Source: Luteimonas sp. JM171 (GTDB taxonomy: Bacteria > Pseudomonadota > Gammaproteobacteria > Xanthomonadales > Xanthomonadaceae). Taken from it: a stretch of DNA of 64,000 nucleotides. Location: the NCBI RefSeq assembly GCF_001717465.1, contig NZ_CP017074.1, positions 1,764,873 to 1,828,872 on the forward strand. The letters run 5' to 3'. Under the pieces are notes generated by a model. The model searched no databases. It worked only from the letters and a program-made list of their open reading frames with translations, and had not been told where the DNA came from. The position numbers were made by a program, and so were the translations under genes. Below, in pieces: positions 8,421 through 21,389 of the stretch; the first letter of the stretch is position 1; the number at the start of each line of letters is the position of its first letter.

Positions 8421-10115
8421 ATGCGTCGACTGCTTCCGCTGCTGCTGGCGGGCCTGCTCATGCAGGGCTGCTCCGGGCAGGAGGATGCGTCCGCCGGCCA
8501 CGGCGAGACGCTCCTGGTGGCCCATCGGATCCACACGTCCGATCCCTCCCGTCCGCAGGCCAGCGCCATGGTGTGGGATGCGGAGGGCCGCATCGTCGCC
8601 GTGGGCAGCGCCGAAGACCTGTGGACCGCCTGGCCCGATGCCGAGCTGATGGACCTGGGCGACGCGGTGGTGGTGCCGGGGCTGATCGACTCCCACGGCC
8701 ACCTGTTCAATTACGGCTTCTCGCTGATGTCGGCCGACCTGGCCGGCGCCCGCAGCAAGGAGGAGGTCGTGCAGCGCCTGCAGGCCTTTGCAGCGGACCT
8801 TCCGGAAGGCGCCTGGCTGCAGGGACGCGGCTGGGACCAGAACCTGTGGCCGGAGCGGGAATTCCCCAGCGCGGCCGACCTGGATGCGGCGTTCCCCGAC
8901 CGGCCGGTATGGCTGGTGCGGGTGGACGGGCACGCCGGCTGGGGCAACTCGGAAGCATTGCGCCTTGCCCAGGAGGCGGACGGCGCTCCGTCGCTGTCCG
9001 GCGACTGGCAGCCCGAGGGTGGCCGCATCGAGCGCGCGGACGGCGAGCCGACCGGCGTGTTCGTCGGCGGCGCGGCGCGCGCGCTGGTGGAACGCGCGAT
9101 CCCGGAGCGCGATGACGCCCTGCGCGAGGAGGCGCTCTCGCGCGCGCTGACCGCGGCGGTGTCGGTCGGGCTGACCGGCGTACACGACATGGGTGTTTCG
9201 CGCGCGGACCTGGCACTGATGCGCAAATTCGCCGACGAGGGACGGCTGCCGCTGCGCATTGCCGCCTACGCGGCGGGTGATGGCGACGCCTTTGCCGACC
9301 TGTGCGAGAGCGGCCCGTACACGCACGAGGGCGGGCGGCTGTGGATGCATGGCATCAAGCTGTTCGCCGACGGCGCCCTGGGCAGCCGCGGCGCCGCGCT
9401 GAAGGAGGAGTACAGCGACGATCCGGGCAACCATGGCCTGCTTGCGCGCGAGCCGGAGGCCTATGAAGCCATCCTGCGACGGGCGCACGATTGCGGCCTC
9501 CAGGTCACCACCCACGCGATCGGTGACCGCGGCAACCGGATGGTGCTGGATGCCTATGCCAATGTGCTTGGCGACGGCGCCAGCGGATCGGACCACCGCT
9601 GGCGGATTGAACACGCGCAGATCGTCTCCCCCGAGGACATCCCGCGCTTCTTCGCCCTTGACGTGATCGCCTCGATGCAGCCCACCCATGCCACATCGGA
9701 CATGGGCTGGGCCGGCGACCGCGTGGGCGAGGAACGCCTTGCCGGCGCCTATGCCTGGCGCAGCATGCAGGATGCGGGCGTGCGCCTGGCGCTGGGTTCG
9801 GACTTCCCGGTCGAATCCGCCGATCCGCGCCTGGGCCTGTACGCGGCGGTGACCCGGCAGGACCGCGATGGACAGCCGCCGGGCGGCTGGCTGCCGGAGC
9901 AGCGGCTGACCGCGGCCGAGGCCCTGGAGGGATTCACCGCCGGCTCCGCCTATGCCACCCGCAGCGAAGACCAGGTGGGCCGGCTGGCCCCCGGCCTGCG
10001 CGCGGACTTCGTGGTGCTGGCCGAGGACCCGCTGCAGGTCCCCGCGGCGCAGCTGGATGAGCTGACGGTGCTGTCCACGTGGGTGGATGGCCGGGCGGTG
10101 TACAGCGCGGATTGA
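8421..10115 (+). CDS. YtcJ-like amidohydrolase, putative exported lipoprotein
   Basis: A 564-residue metal-dependent hydrolase of the amidohydrolase-3 (YtcJ-like) group. The N-terminus (MRRLLPLLLAGLLMQGC) is a signal peptide with a weak lipobox ending at C17. The metal-site HxH is in LIDSHGHLFNYG and the C-terminal GSDFPVES block is typical of the family. YtcJ-like enzymes are usually annotated as imidazolonepropionase-like or N-acyl amino acid hydrolases; the substrate here is unknown. ATG 8421 was preferred to an upstream in-frame start at 8388 because it begins the signal peptide and follows GGGGGATC. It reads in the same direction as osmC, 67 bases away. Confidence 0.85.
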   Translation: MRRLLPLLLAGLLMQGCSGQEDASAGHGETLLVAHRIHTSDPSRPQASAMVWDAEGRIVAVGSAEDLWTAWPDAELMDLGDAVVVPGLIDSHGHLFNYGFSLMSADLAGARSKEEVVQRLQAFAADLPEGAWLQGRGWDQNLWPEREFPSAADLDAAFPDRPVWLVRVDGHAGWGNSEALRLAQEADGAPSLSGDWQPEGGRIERADGEPTGVFVGGAARALVERAIPERDDALREEALSRALTAAVSVGLTGVHDMGVSRADLALMRKFADEGRLPLRIAAYAAGDGDAFADLCESGPYTHEGGRLWMHGIKLFADGALGSRGAALKEEYSDDPGNHGLLAREPEAYEAILRRAHDCGLQVTTHAIGDRGNRMVLDAYANVLGDGASGSDHRWRIEHAQIVSPEDIPRFFALDVIASMQPTHATSDMGWAGDRVGEERLAGAYAWRSMQDAGVRLALGSDFPVESADPRLGLYAAVTRQDRDGQPPGGWLPEQRLTAAEALEGFTAGSAYATRSEDQVGRLAPGLRADFVVLAEDPLQVPAAQLDELTVLSTWVDGRAVYSAD

Positions 10116-10175
10116 AATGCTGCCGGGGGGCCGTCTGTCCGCCGCGTCAGGCGGGCAGCCGGCGGGGACCCGCCC

Positions 10176-10181
10176 TACAAT
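10176..10181 (+). promoter_or_regulatory. Candidate -10 element for the lysAC operon
   Basis: TACAAT stands 40 bases upstream of the lysAC ATG, in the context CCCTACAATG that recurs before several genes in this window. The corresponding -35 position (GGGCAG) matches poorly. No lysine-riboswitch-like leader fits in the short space. Confidence 0.35.
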
Positions 10182-10221
10182 GCCCCGTCCCCGTCACCTC
10201 GATGCCTGGAACGCCACTGTA

Positions 10222-12821
10222 ATGCCACTCACATCACCGCCGGACTCCCGCTGGATCGTGCTCAAGTTCGGCGGCTCGAGCGTATCCAGCCGCGAGCGCT
10301 GGGACACCATCGGGCAGCTGGCGCGCGAGCGCGCGGGCCTGCACGGGGCACGGGTGCTGGTGGTGGTCTCGGCCCTGTCGGGCGTCACCGACGCGCTGCA
10401 GGCGATTGCCGACGGGAGCGCCGAGCCGGGCACCGGGCTGGCCGCGCTGGAGCGGCGGCACCTGGAATTCGCAGCCGGACTGGGCCTGGACGAAGCCGTC
10501 CTCGACGACCGGCTGGCTTCGCTGCGCGCGCTGGGCGATGACGCGCGCGCGGCCTCGCGCACGCTGGACTGGCAAACCGAAGTGCTGGCCCAGGGGGAGC
10601 TGCTTTCCTCCACCCTCGGCGCGGCCTATCTGGGCGCGCAGGGGCTGGACTTCGGCTGGCTGGATGCGCGCGAGTGGCTGGATGCGATGGCGCTGCCCAA
10701 CCAGGGCGAGTGGACCCGGCGGATGGCGGCCACCTGCCGCCGCGAGGTCGATGACGCCTGGCGCGAACGCTTCAACGCTGCCTCCGACGCTCCCATGCTG
10801 CTGACCCAGGGCTTCATTGCCCGCCATGGCGAGGGCGGAACGGCGCTGCTTGGGCGCAGCGGCTCGGATACGTCCGCGGCGCTGTTCGGCGCGCTGCTCA
10901 AGGCGCTGCGGGTGGAAATCTGGACCGACGTGCCGGGCATGTTCAGCGCCAATCCGCGCGAAGTGCCGGACGCGCGCCTGCTGCAGCGCCTCGACTATGC
11001 TGAGGCCCAGGAGATCACCACCACCGGTGCGCGCGTGCTGCATCCGCGCGCGCTGGGGCCGTGCCGCGACGCCGGCGTGCCGCTGGCGATCCTGGATACC
11101 GCCCGCCCGGACCTGCCGGGCACCGTGATCGACGACGGCGCCAACGGCGTGCCCGGGGTCAAGGCGATCAGCCGCCGTGGCGGCATCGTGCTGGTGTCGA
11201 TGGAAACCGTGGGCATGTGGCAGCAGGTGGGCTTCCTGGCCGACGTGTTCGACATCTTCCGCGACCACGGGCTGTCGGTGGACCTGATCGGCTCGTCGGA
11301 GACGAACGTCACCGTCTCGCTGGATCCGGGCGAGAACCTGGTCAGCACCGATGTCCTGGAAAAGCTGTCGGCCGACCTTTCGAAGTGCTGCCGGGTGAAG
11401 GTGATCGCGCCGTGCGCCTCGATCACCCTGGTCGGGCGCGGCATGCGCTCGCTGCTGCACCGGCTGTCCGAGATCTGGGCCACCTTCGGCCAGGAGCGGG
11501 TGCACCTGATCTCGCAGTCCTCCAACGACCTCAACCTGACCTTCGTCATCGACGAGGCGGATGCCGAAGGCCTGATGGCTTCGCTGCACGCGCAGCTGAT
11601 CGCCAGCGGCGCCATGCCGGTGCACGAGCCGGGCGTGTTCGGCCCGCGCTGGAACGAGCTCTCCGGCACCGCCCGCGTGCGCGGGCCGCGCTGGTGGGAG
11701 GCCGGCGATCAGCGGGCCCGGCTGCTCGACCTGGCCGTCGCCGGTACCCCGGTGTACGCCTACCACCTGCCCACCGTGCGCGAGCGTGCGCGGTCGCTGG
11801 CCGCGATCGGGCCGGTCGACCGCCGCTTCTACGCGATCAAGGCCAATCCGCATCCGGCGATCCTCAACGCCATCGCGGAGGAAGGCTTCGGCCTGGAGTG
11901 CGTTTCGCTGGGCGAGTTGAAGCACGCCTTCGCGTCGGTGCCGGGCCTGTCGCCGGAGCGGGTGCTGTTCACCCCCAGCTTCGCGCCGATCAGCGAGTAT
12001 GCTGCCGCCTTTGAAATGGGCGTCACCGTGACCCTGGACAACGTGGAAGCCCTGCAGCGCTGGCCGGACGTGTTCCGGGGCCGGCGCCTGTGGCTGCGGG
12101 TGGACCTGGGGCGCGGCGAAGGCCATCACGCCAAGGTCCGGACCGGCGGCGCGGCGTCCAAGTTCGGCCTGCCGGTCGCGCGCATCAACGAATTCCTGGA
12201 GGCCGCCCGCGCCCTGGGGATCGTGATCGACGGGCTGCATGCGCACCTGGGGAGCGGCGTCGATACGCCCGGCCACTGGCGCGCTGTGTGCGACGAGCTG
12301 GGCGGCATCGCCAACCGCATCGGCAGCATCGACACCATCGACATCGGCGGCGGGCTGCCGATCCCGTACCGGGCCGAGGACGAGCCGTTCGATCTGGACG
12401 CCTGGAGCGCGGGCCTGGCCGAGGTCAAGGCGGCCTACCCGGGTTACCAGCTGGCCATCGAGCCCGGACGCTACATGGTGGCCGAGTCCGGCGTGCTGCT
12501 GCTCACCGCCACCCAGGTGGTGGAGAAGCACGGCGTGCGCCGGGTGGGCGGCGACGCAGGCATGAACGCGCTGCTCCGCCCGGCGCTGTACGAGGCCTGG
12601 CACGACGTGGCCAACCTGAGCCGGCTTGATGACGGCGACGCCATTGATTTCGACGTGGTCGGTCCGATCTGCGAAACCGGCGACGTGCTGGCCCAGAAGC
12701 GCCCGCTGCCGGCTGCCACCGCGTCGGGCGACGTCCTGCTGGTGGCAGACGCCGGCGCCTACGGGTTCGTGATGTCCAACACCTACAACCTGCGCGAACT
12801 GCCGCGCGTGGAGATCGTCGA

Positions 12822-12825
<4 letters not shown>
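10222..12825 (+). CDS. lysAC: Bifunctional aspartate kinase / diaminopimelate decarboxylase
   Basis: An 867-residue fusion. The N-terminal half is an aspartate kinase (KFGGSSV at about 15-21, GRSGSDTSAAL, then ACT domains around 320-450) for the first step of the aspartate family pathway. The C-terminal half is diaminopimelate decarboxylase, which makes lysine from meso-DAP; the PLP lysine is K540 in FYAIKANP, with HAHLGSG, DIGGGLP and EPGRYMVAESG. First and last lysine-pathway steps are therefore on one chain, a fusion typical of Xanthomonadaceae. The stop codon overlaps the start of murL (GTGA), so the two are translationally coupled. Upstream in-frame starts exist, but ATG 10222 gives the usual length. 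Confidence 0.95.
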
Positions 12826-14163
<1,338 letters not shown>

Positions 14164-14189
<26 letters not shown>

Positions 14190-15567
14190 CCGGCTGGCCG
14201 GCAAGCGCGTGGCCCTCTGGGGCTGGGGACGCGAGGGCCAGGCGGCGTTCTCGGCGCTGCGCGAGCTGCAGGACGGTCCGGCGTCGCTGACGCTGTTCTG
14301 CACTGCGGAAGAAGCGGAGCAGGCGCGTGCGACGGGCGGCGGCGGGCTGGTGGTCGAAACCGGGGTGTCCGCCGAGCGGTTGGCCGATTTCGACGTGGTG
14401 GTGAAGTCACCCGGGATCAGCGCCTACCGGCCGGAGCTGCTCGCGGCGCGCGCGCGCGGCACCCGTTTCGTTGGCGGCACGGCGCTGTGGTTTGCCGCCC
14501 GCCCGGAGGCCCGCACCATCTGCGTCACCGGTACCAAGGGCAAGAGCACCACCAGCGCGCTGCTGGCGCACCTGCTGCGCGCCGGCGGGGTGCGCACCGC
14601 GCTGGCCGGCAACATCGGCATGCCCCTGCTCGAGCTCCTGCACGGCCAGGCGGAAGCCTGGGTATTCGAGCTGTCCAGCTTCCAGACCCGCGACGTGGCC
14701 GACTCCGGCCGGCGGCCGGACGTGGCGGTGGTGACGCTGGTGCATCCGGAACACCTGGACTGGCATGGCGGCGAACACCGCTATGTGGAAGACAAGCTGT
14801 CGCTGCTCACCGGAGCGCATCCGCGCGTGGCGGTCCTCAATGGCCAGGATCCGCGGCTGGCGGAACTGGAGCTGCCCGACAGCCGCATCGCCTGGTTCAA
14901 CCGCGAGGATGGCTGGCACCTGCGTGATGCCTGGATTTTCCGCGGCGACGACCGGGTGCTCGACGCCTCCGGCCTGCCGCTGCCGGGGAGGCACAACCGG
15001 CTCAACCTGTGCGCGGCACTGGCAGCCATCGAGGCCTTCGGGGTCGATGCGGCGCCGCTGGCCGCGCACGCGGCCGGCTTCGTGCCGTTGCCGCATCGGC
15101 TGCAGCGCCTGGGCGAGCGCGACGGCATCACCTGGGTCAACGATTCAATCAGCACCACGCCGCTGGCCGCGGGCGCGGCGCTGGAGGTCTACCGCGACGC
15201 GCGCACGGTGATCCTGCTGGGCGGGCACGAGCGCGGCGTGGACTGGAGCGTGTTTGCAGGGGCGATGCGCAGGCATCCTCCGCATGGGGCGGTGACGATG
15301 GGGGCGAGCGGGCCGCGCATCCACGCGCTGCTGGAGCCGGTGGCAGCGGACACCGGGATGCAGCTGGTGGCTGCACCGGATCTTCCGGGGGCCGTCAACG
15401 CAGCGCGCGCGCTGCTCGGGGACGGCGGGGGGGTGATCCTGATGTCACCGGGCGCCCCCAGCTTCGGCCCGTACCGCGACTTCACCCGCCGCGGCCGCCA
15501 TTTCGCCGAACTCGCCGGCTTCGACCCCGACGCCATCACCGCGATCCCCGGCCTCGGGATTTCCTGA
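14164..15567 (+). CDS. murD2: MurD2, UDP-MurNAc-L-alanine--L-glutamate ligase
   Basis: A 467-residue Mur ligase. The ATP-binding loop VTGTKGKST is at about residues 121-129, followed by the central-domain block HPEHLDWHG and the C-terminal NDSISTTP. Ordinary MurD adds D-Glu; MurD2 adds L-Glu, which MurL then epimerises. The pairing with murL indicates MurD2 rather than a second MurD. It starts at GTG 14164 inside the 3' end of murL; no closer start exists without losing the N-terminal Rossmann motif ALWGWGREGQ. The operon lysAC-murL-murD2 links lysine/DAP metabolism with peptidoglycan precursor synthesis. Confidence 0.88.
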
Positions 15568-15597
15568 TCCGGCTGCGGGGGCAGCGGGGCCCGCTGC

Positions 15598-16605
15598 TCA
15601 GCAGGTGCGTTCGACCGCGTAGCGGGCGAGGCCGCGCAGGGCGGCGACGGCCGGGTTGGCCGGCAGGTCCGCCAGCGCTTCTTCGGCGGCATCGGCGTAT
15701 TCGCCCGCGCGCTGGCGGCAGTAGTCGAGGCTGCCGCAGGCACGGATGGCGGCCAGCACTTCTTCCATTGCGCCGGCGTCCCCGGCCTCGACGATCGCAC
15801 GCAGGCGCTGGCGCACCGCTTCGTCCGAATGCGCCATCGCGTGGATCAGCGGCAGGGTCGCCTTGCCCTCGGCCAGGTCGTCGCCCAGGTTCTTGCCCAG
15901 GTCCGCGCCGTCGGCGGTGTAGTCGAGCATGTCGTCGGCGATCTGGAACGCATAGCCCAGCTGCAGGCCGTAGTCATGCAGGCGCTGCTGGGTCGCCTCG
16001 TCGGCGCCGGAGGCGAGCGCACCCAGGCGCGTGCCCGCCGCGAACAGCACCGCGGTCTTGCGCTCGATCACCTCCAGGTACGCGGCTTCGTCCACGTCCG
16101 GGTTGCGTACGTGCAGCAGCTGCAGCACCTCGCCCTCGGCGATGCGGTTGGTGGCGTTGGCCAGCACCTGCATCACCTGCATCCGGTCCAGTTCAACCAT
16201 CAGCTGGAAGCTGCGCGAGTAGAGGAAGTCGCCCACCAGCACGCTGGCCGCGTTGCCCCAGATGGCATTGGCCGTGCTGCGGCCGCGGCGCAGGTCCGAC
16301 TCGTCGATGACGTCGTCGTGCAGCAGCGTGGAGGTGTGGATGAACTCGATAATCGCCGCCAGCTGGTGGTGCTCGGCGCCGTGGCCCCCGCAGGCGCGCC
16401 CGGCCAGGGCCACCAGCATCGGCCGCAGCCGCTTGCCGCCCGCGGAGATGATGTGCTCGGCCACCTGGTTGATCAGCACCACGTCCGAGGCCAGGCGGCG
16501 GCGGATGAGCGCGTCGATGCCGGCCATGTCGTCGGCGGCGAGGGCCTGGATCGCAGCCAGGTCGGGCAGGGGGGCGGTCGGGGCCAGGTCCATGGGTTCA
16601 TGCAA
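15598..16605 (-). CDS. ispB: Polyprenyl diphosphate synthase (octaprenyl type)
   Basis: A 335-residue trans-isoprenyl diphosphate synthase. The first Asp-rich motif is DDVID (97-101) and the second is DDMLD (224-228); the KRLRPML segment binds isopentenyl diphosphate. Such enzymes make the long isoprenoid side chain of ubiquinone. IspB is the common assignment in this lineage. The start can be ATG 16605 or the ATG four codons later. It diverges from ssb across about 175 bases and converges with murD2 across 30. Confidence 0.92.
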   Translation of the reverse strand: MHEPMDLAPTAPLPDLAAIQALAADDMAGIDALIRRRLASDVVLINQVAEHIISAGGKRLRPMLVALAGRACGGHGAEHHQLAAIIEFIHTSTLLHDDVIDESDLRRGRSTANAIWGNAASVLVGDFLYSRSFQLMVELDRMQVMQVLANATNRIAEGEVLQLLHVRNPDVDEAAYLEVIERKTAVLFAAGTRLGALASGADEATQQRLHDYGLQLGYAFQIADDMLDYTADGADLGKNLGDDLAEGKATLPLIHAMAHSDEAVRQRLRAIVEAGDAGAMEEVLAAIRACGSLDYCRQRAGEYADAAEEALADLPANPAVAALRGLARYAVERTC

Positions 16606-16711
16606 GGCGAAGGTGCGGGGATTATACGGACCGCGCCGTTGCCCGATGTCTGCGCGCGGGAGAAACCTACGCCGCGCCGGGCTTGGGGCCGATCGCGCTG
16701 CCGGGCCCGTC

Positions 16712-16717
16712 TATACT
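16712..16717 (+). promoter_or_regulatory. Candidate -10 element for ssb
   Basis: TATACT lies 64 bases upstream of the ssb ATG, the best -10-like hexamer in the ispB/ssb spacer. No good -35 was found at 16-18 bases. Confidence 0.35.
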
Positions 16718-16781
16718 GCAATGCACCCGAACCCACCGGCCTGCCGCCAGGCGCGCAGGCCCCATCCGGAAGGAAGAATTC

Positions 16782-17264
16782 ATGGCCCGTGGCATCAACA
16801 AGGCGATCCTGGTCGGCAACCTCGGCAACGACCCGGAGACCAAATACACCCAGGGCGGACTGGCGATCACCAAGATCAGCCTGGCCACCACCAGCGTGCG
16901 CAAGGACCGCGACGGCAACACCCAGGAGAACACCCAGTGGCACCGGGTGACCTTCTTCGGCAAGCTCGCGGAAATCGCCGGCGAGTACCTGCGCAAGGGA
17001 TCGCAGGTGTACGTCGAGGGTGAGATCCGCTACGACAAGTACACCGGCCAGGACGGCGTGGAGAAATATTTCACCGAGATCGTGGCCAACGAGATGCAGA
17101 TGCTCGGCGGCCGCGGTGAAGGCGGCGGCGGCGGATACGATCGCGGCGGTGGCGGCGGCTATGAGCGCGGTGGCGGCAGGCCCCAGCGCCAGGAGCAGCA
17201 GCGCCGCGAGCCCGCCCAGCGTCCGCCGGCGGAAGAGTTTCCGGACGACGACATCCCGTTCTGA
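16782..17264 (+). CDS. ssb: Single-stranded DNA-binding protein
   Basis: A 160-residue SSB. Residues 1-110 form the OB fold ([41 protein letters not shown]). A Gly/Arg/Gln-rich linker follows, and the chain ends in the acidic tip [10 protein letters not shown], the docking site for replication and repair partners. Start ATG 16782 follows GGAAGGAAG, a clear ribosome-binding site. It is a normal-length housekeeping SSB. Confidence 0.97.
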   Translation: MARGINKAILVGNLGNDPETKYTQGGLAITKISLATTSVRKDRDGNTQENTQWHRVTFFGKLAEIAGEYLRKGSQVYVEGEIRYDKYTGQDGVEKYFTEIVANEMQMLGGRGEGGGGGYDRGGGGGYERGGGRPQRQEQQRREPAQRPPAEEFPDDDIPF

Positions 17265-17374
17265 GCCGGCCTGAACCGCTCAGCAGGGCCCCGGTGGCCG
17301 GCTGGCCCGCGCTTGCGCGCGGGCTCCGGGGCTGGCATACACTTGGGCCTTCAAAACCGCAGGGAGTGGCACGG

Positions 17375-17881
17375 ATGAAGTTCAAGTCGATCGCGCTGGC
17401 CGTTGCACTGTCGTCATGCATGGGCGCGGTGGCCGCGCAGCAGCCCGCGGCGCAGCCACAGCCGCAGCAGCAAGCGCCCGCGCAGGCGCAGCAGCTTACC
17501 CAGGAGCAGCAGGCCCAGCTTGCGCGGCAGGACGCCGAGCTCACCAATGCCGCCACCCAGGTGGTGCAGATGATCGATGCCAACCGCGTTGGCGAGGTGT
17601 GGGACCTGTCCACCGACGCGGTCAAGCGGATCGTGCCCAAGGACAGCTTCGTCCAGCAGGTGTCCGCCGACCGCCAGCGGCTGGGCGCGCCGACCGCGCG
17701 CGGCCAGGCCGTGGTCACCCGCACCCAGTTCCAGGAAGGCGGCGAGGTGCCGGCCGGCCTGTACATCAACGTGGCGTTCCCCACCACGTTCGCCAACAAC
17801 GCCGAGCCGGTGCGCGAACTGGTGTCGTTCCGCCTCGACGAGGACCAGGTCTGGCGCCTATCGGGCTACAGCCTGCGCTGA
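17375..17881 (+). CDS. DUF4019-containing exported protein
   Basis: A 168-residue protein with a cleavable signal peptide (MKFKSIALAVALSSCMGAVAA, cleavage after AA near residue 22), a Gln/Ala/Pro-rich low-complexity stretch (about 23-60), and a C-terminal DUF4019 domain (TNAATQVVQMIDANRVGEVW, SVQQVSADRQRLG-like block, LYINVAFPTTFANN, WRLSGYSLR). The family is probably periplasmic with no known function. A possible terminator palindrome follows at 17908-17931. Confidence 0.8.
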   Translation: MKFKSIALAVALSSCMGAVAAQQPAAQPQPQQQAPAQAQQLTQEQQAQLARQDAELTNAATQVVQMIDANRVGEVWDLSTDAVKRIVPKDSFVQQVSADRQRLGAPTARGQAVVTRTQFQEGGEVPAGLYINVAFPTTFANNAEPVRELVSFRLDEDQVWRLSGYSLR

Positions 17882-17907
17882 TCGTCGATCACCGTGATTG
17901 AAGCCGG

Positions 17908-17931
17908 GACGGGACCCCATGGGGTCCCGTC
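17908..17931. terminator. 24-base perfect palindrome between convergent genes
   Basis: The sequence GACGGGACCCCA and its exact reverse complement abut, with no loop bases, 26 bases after the DUF4019 stop and 37 before the nitroreductase stop. Position between convergent genes suggests a bidirectional terminator, but there is no T run, so a REP-like repeat is also possible. Confidence 0.45.
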
Positions 17932-17967
17932 TTCGTTCGTGGCCGGTAATCAGCCCCGGCGCGGATG

Positions 17968-18570
17968 TCAGCCCGCGACGCGGAAGCGGATGGCGTCGTC
18001 GACGAAGGTCTTGTCGCCGATCTCGCCGGCGTGGCTGCCGAAGGGCATCTGCGCGCGCAGCACCCAGCTTTCGGGAATGTCCCACTCCTGGGCGACGCGC
18101 GCGTCGGGCAGCGGATTGTAGTGCTGCAGGCTGGCGCCGATGCCGGCTTCGGCCAGCGCCATCCAGACCGCGTACTGGGCCATGCCGCTGGCGTGCTCGG
18201 ACCACACCGGGAAGTTGTCGGCATACAGCGGGAACTTTTCCTGCAGCGCCTTCACCGGCTCCCGGTCTTCGTAGAACAGCACCGTGCCCGCGCCGGCGGC
18301 AAAGCCGTCGATCTTCTCCTCGGTGGTCGGGAAGGCATCGGCGGGCACGATCTTGCGCAGCTCGTCCTTCACGATCTCCCAGAACTTCACGCTCTCGGCC
18401 CCGTGCAGGATCAGCGCGCGGGAGCTTTGCGAGTTGAACGATGAGGGCGCCAGGCGGATGGCCTCCTTGATGAGGTCGGTCACCTGGTCCTTGCTGATCG
18501 GCAGGTCCCTGCCAAGGGCGTACTGGGTGCGGCGCTTGCGCGCGATGTCGAGGAATCGGTTGTCGGTCAT
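17968..18570 (-). CDS. Nitroreductase-family oxidoreductase
   Basis: A 200-residue FMN-dependent nitroreductase-like protein. Blocks RRTQYALG, LIKEAIRLAPSSFNSQSSR and the C-terminal VLRAQMPFG match the small nitroreductase subgroup that includes YdgI/HBN-type enzymes. These use NAD(P)H to reduce nitro compounds, quinones or other acceptors; the physiological substrate is unknown. An in-frame start at 18600 exists but ATG 18570 (MTDNRFLDIARKRRT) fits the family. It is a single-gene unit. Confidence 0.85.
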   Translation of the reverse strand: MTDNRFLDIARKRRTQYALGRDLPISKDQVTDLIKEAIRLAPSSFNSQSSRALILHGAESVKFWEIVKDELRKIVPADAFPTTEEKIDGFAAGAGTVLFYEDREPVKALQEKFPLYADNFPVWSEHASGMAQYAVWMALAEAGIGASLQHYNPLPDARVAQEWDIPESWVLRAQMPFGSHAGEIGDKTFVDDAIRFRVAG

Positions 18571-18677
18571 GGGTTTCTCGTGGGGAGGAGTCTGGACCAA
18601 TTTTATGGGCCGCCCCCGGCGCGATTCCCGTCACCGATGGGAACAATCGTTGCGGCCAACTGGCTGGAACGCTGCGT

Positions 18678-18900
18678 TCAACGCCCAGCTTCGGCGCGCC
18701 CGCGCGCGGTGAGCACGGCGATGGCACCGCGCGCTCCCTCCTCCACGTGGACCAGCCCGGCGCCCTGGACGCCACCGATGGCGTCCTCCCCCAGCCACGC
18801 CAGGGTGCGCATCAGCAGGCTCATGCGCACGTCCAGGCGCTTGCGCAGGCGCGGCAGCGAGAGGCCGTCCGGATGGGCGGCCAGTTCGGCCAGCACCCGC

Positions 18901-18929
<29 letters not shown>
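18678..18929 (-). CDS. Small winged-helix protein overlapping the molybdoenzyme gene
   Basis: An 83-residue protein starting at GTG 18929. It overlaps the last 29 bases of the FdhF/YdeP-like gene in another frame. The sequence LAERVLAELAAHPDGLSLPRLRKRLDVRMS followed by LLMRTLAWLGEDAI and VHVEEGARGAIAVLTARG (positions about 8-79) fits a MarR-like helix-turn-helix plus wing. Its coupling to the molybdoenzyme suggests a regulator or accessory of it, but that is inference. The longer open frame upstream is a shadow of the enzyme gene, so GTG 18929 is preferred. Confidence 0.65.
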
Positions 18930-21255
<2,326 letters not shown>

Positions 21256-21389
21256 TCCGACAGGTACTTCAACTGCTCCGGTTCCATCTTCCCCCGCGGG
21301 CCTGGGCAAGTCCAACGCCGTGCCATGCCGTTTGACCCATGCGGCGGCCGCCGGCACCGTGCAAGGATCGGCGGCCGGCACAGTGGAGG

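Noticed and set aside
10116..10221. Lysine riboswitch upstream of lysAC
   Set aside because: The spacer is only about 105 bases with a -10 close to the gene, too short for the lysine aptamer, and no matching core was seen.
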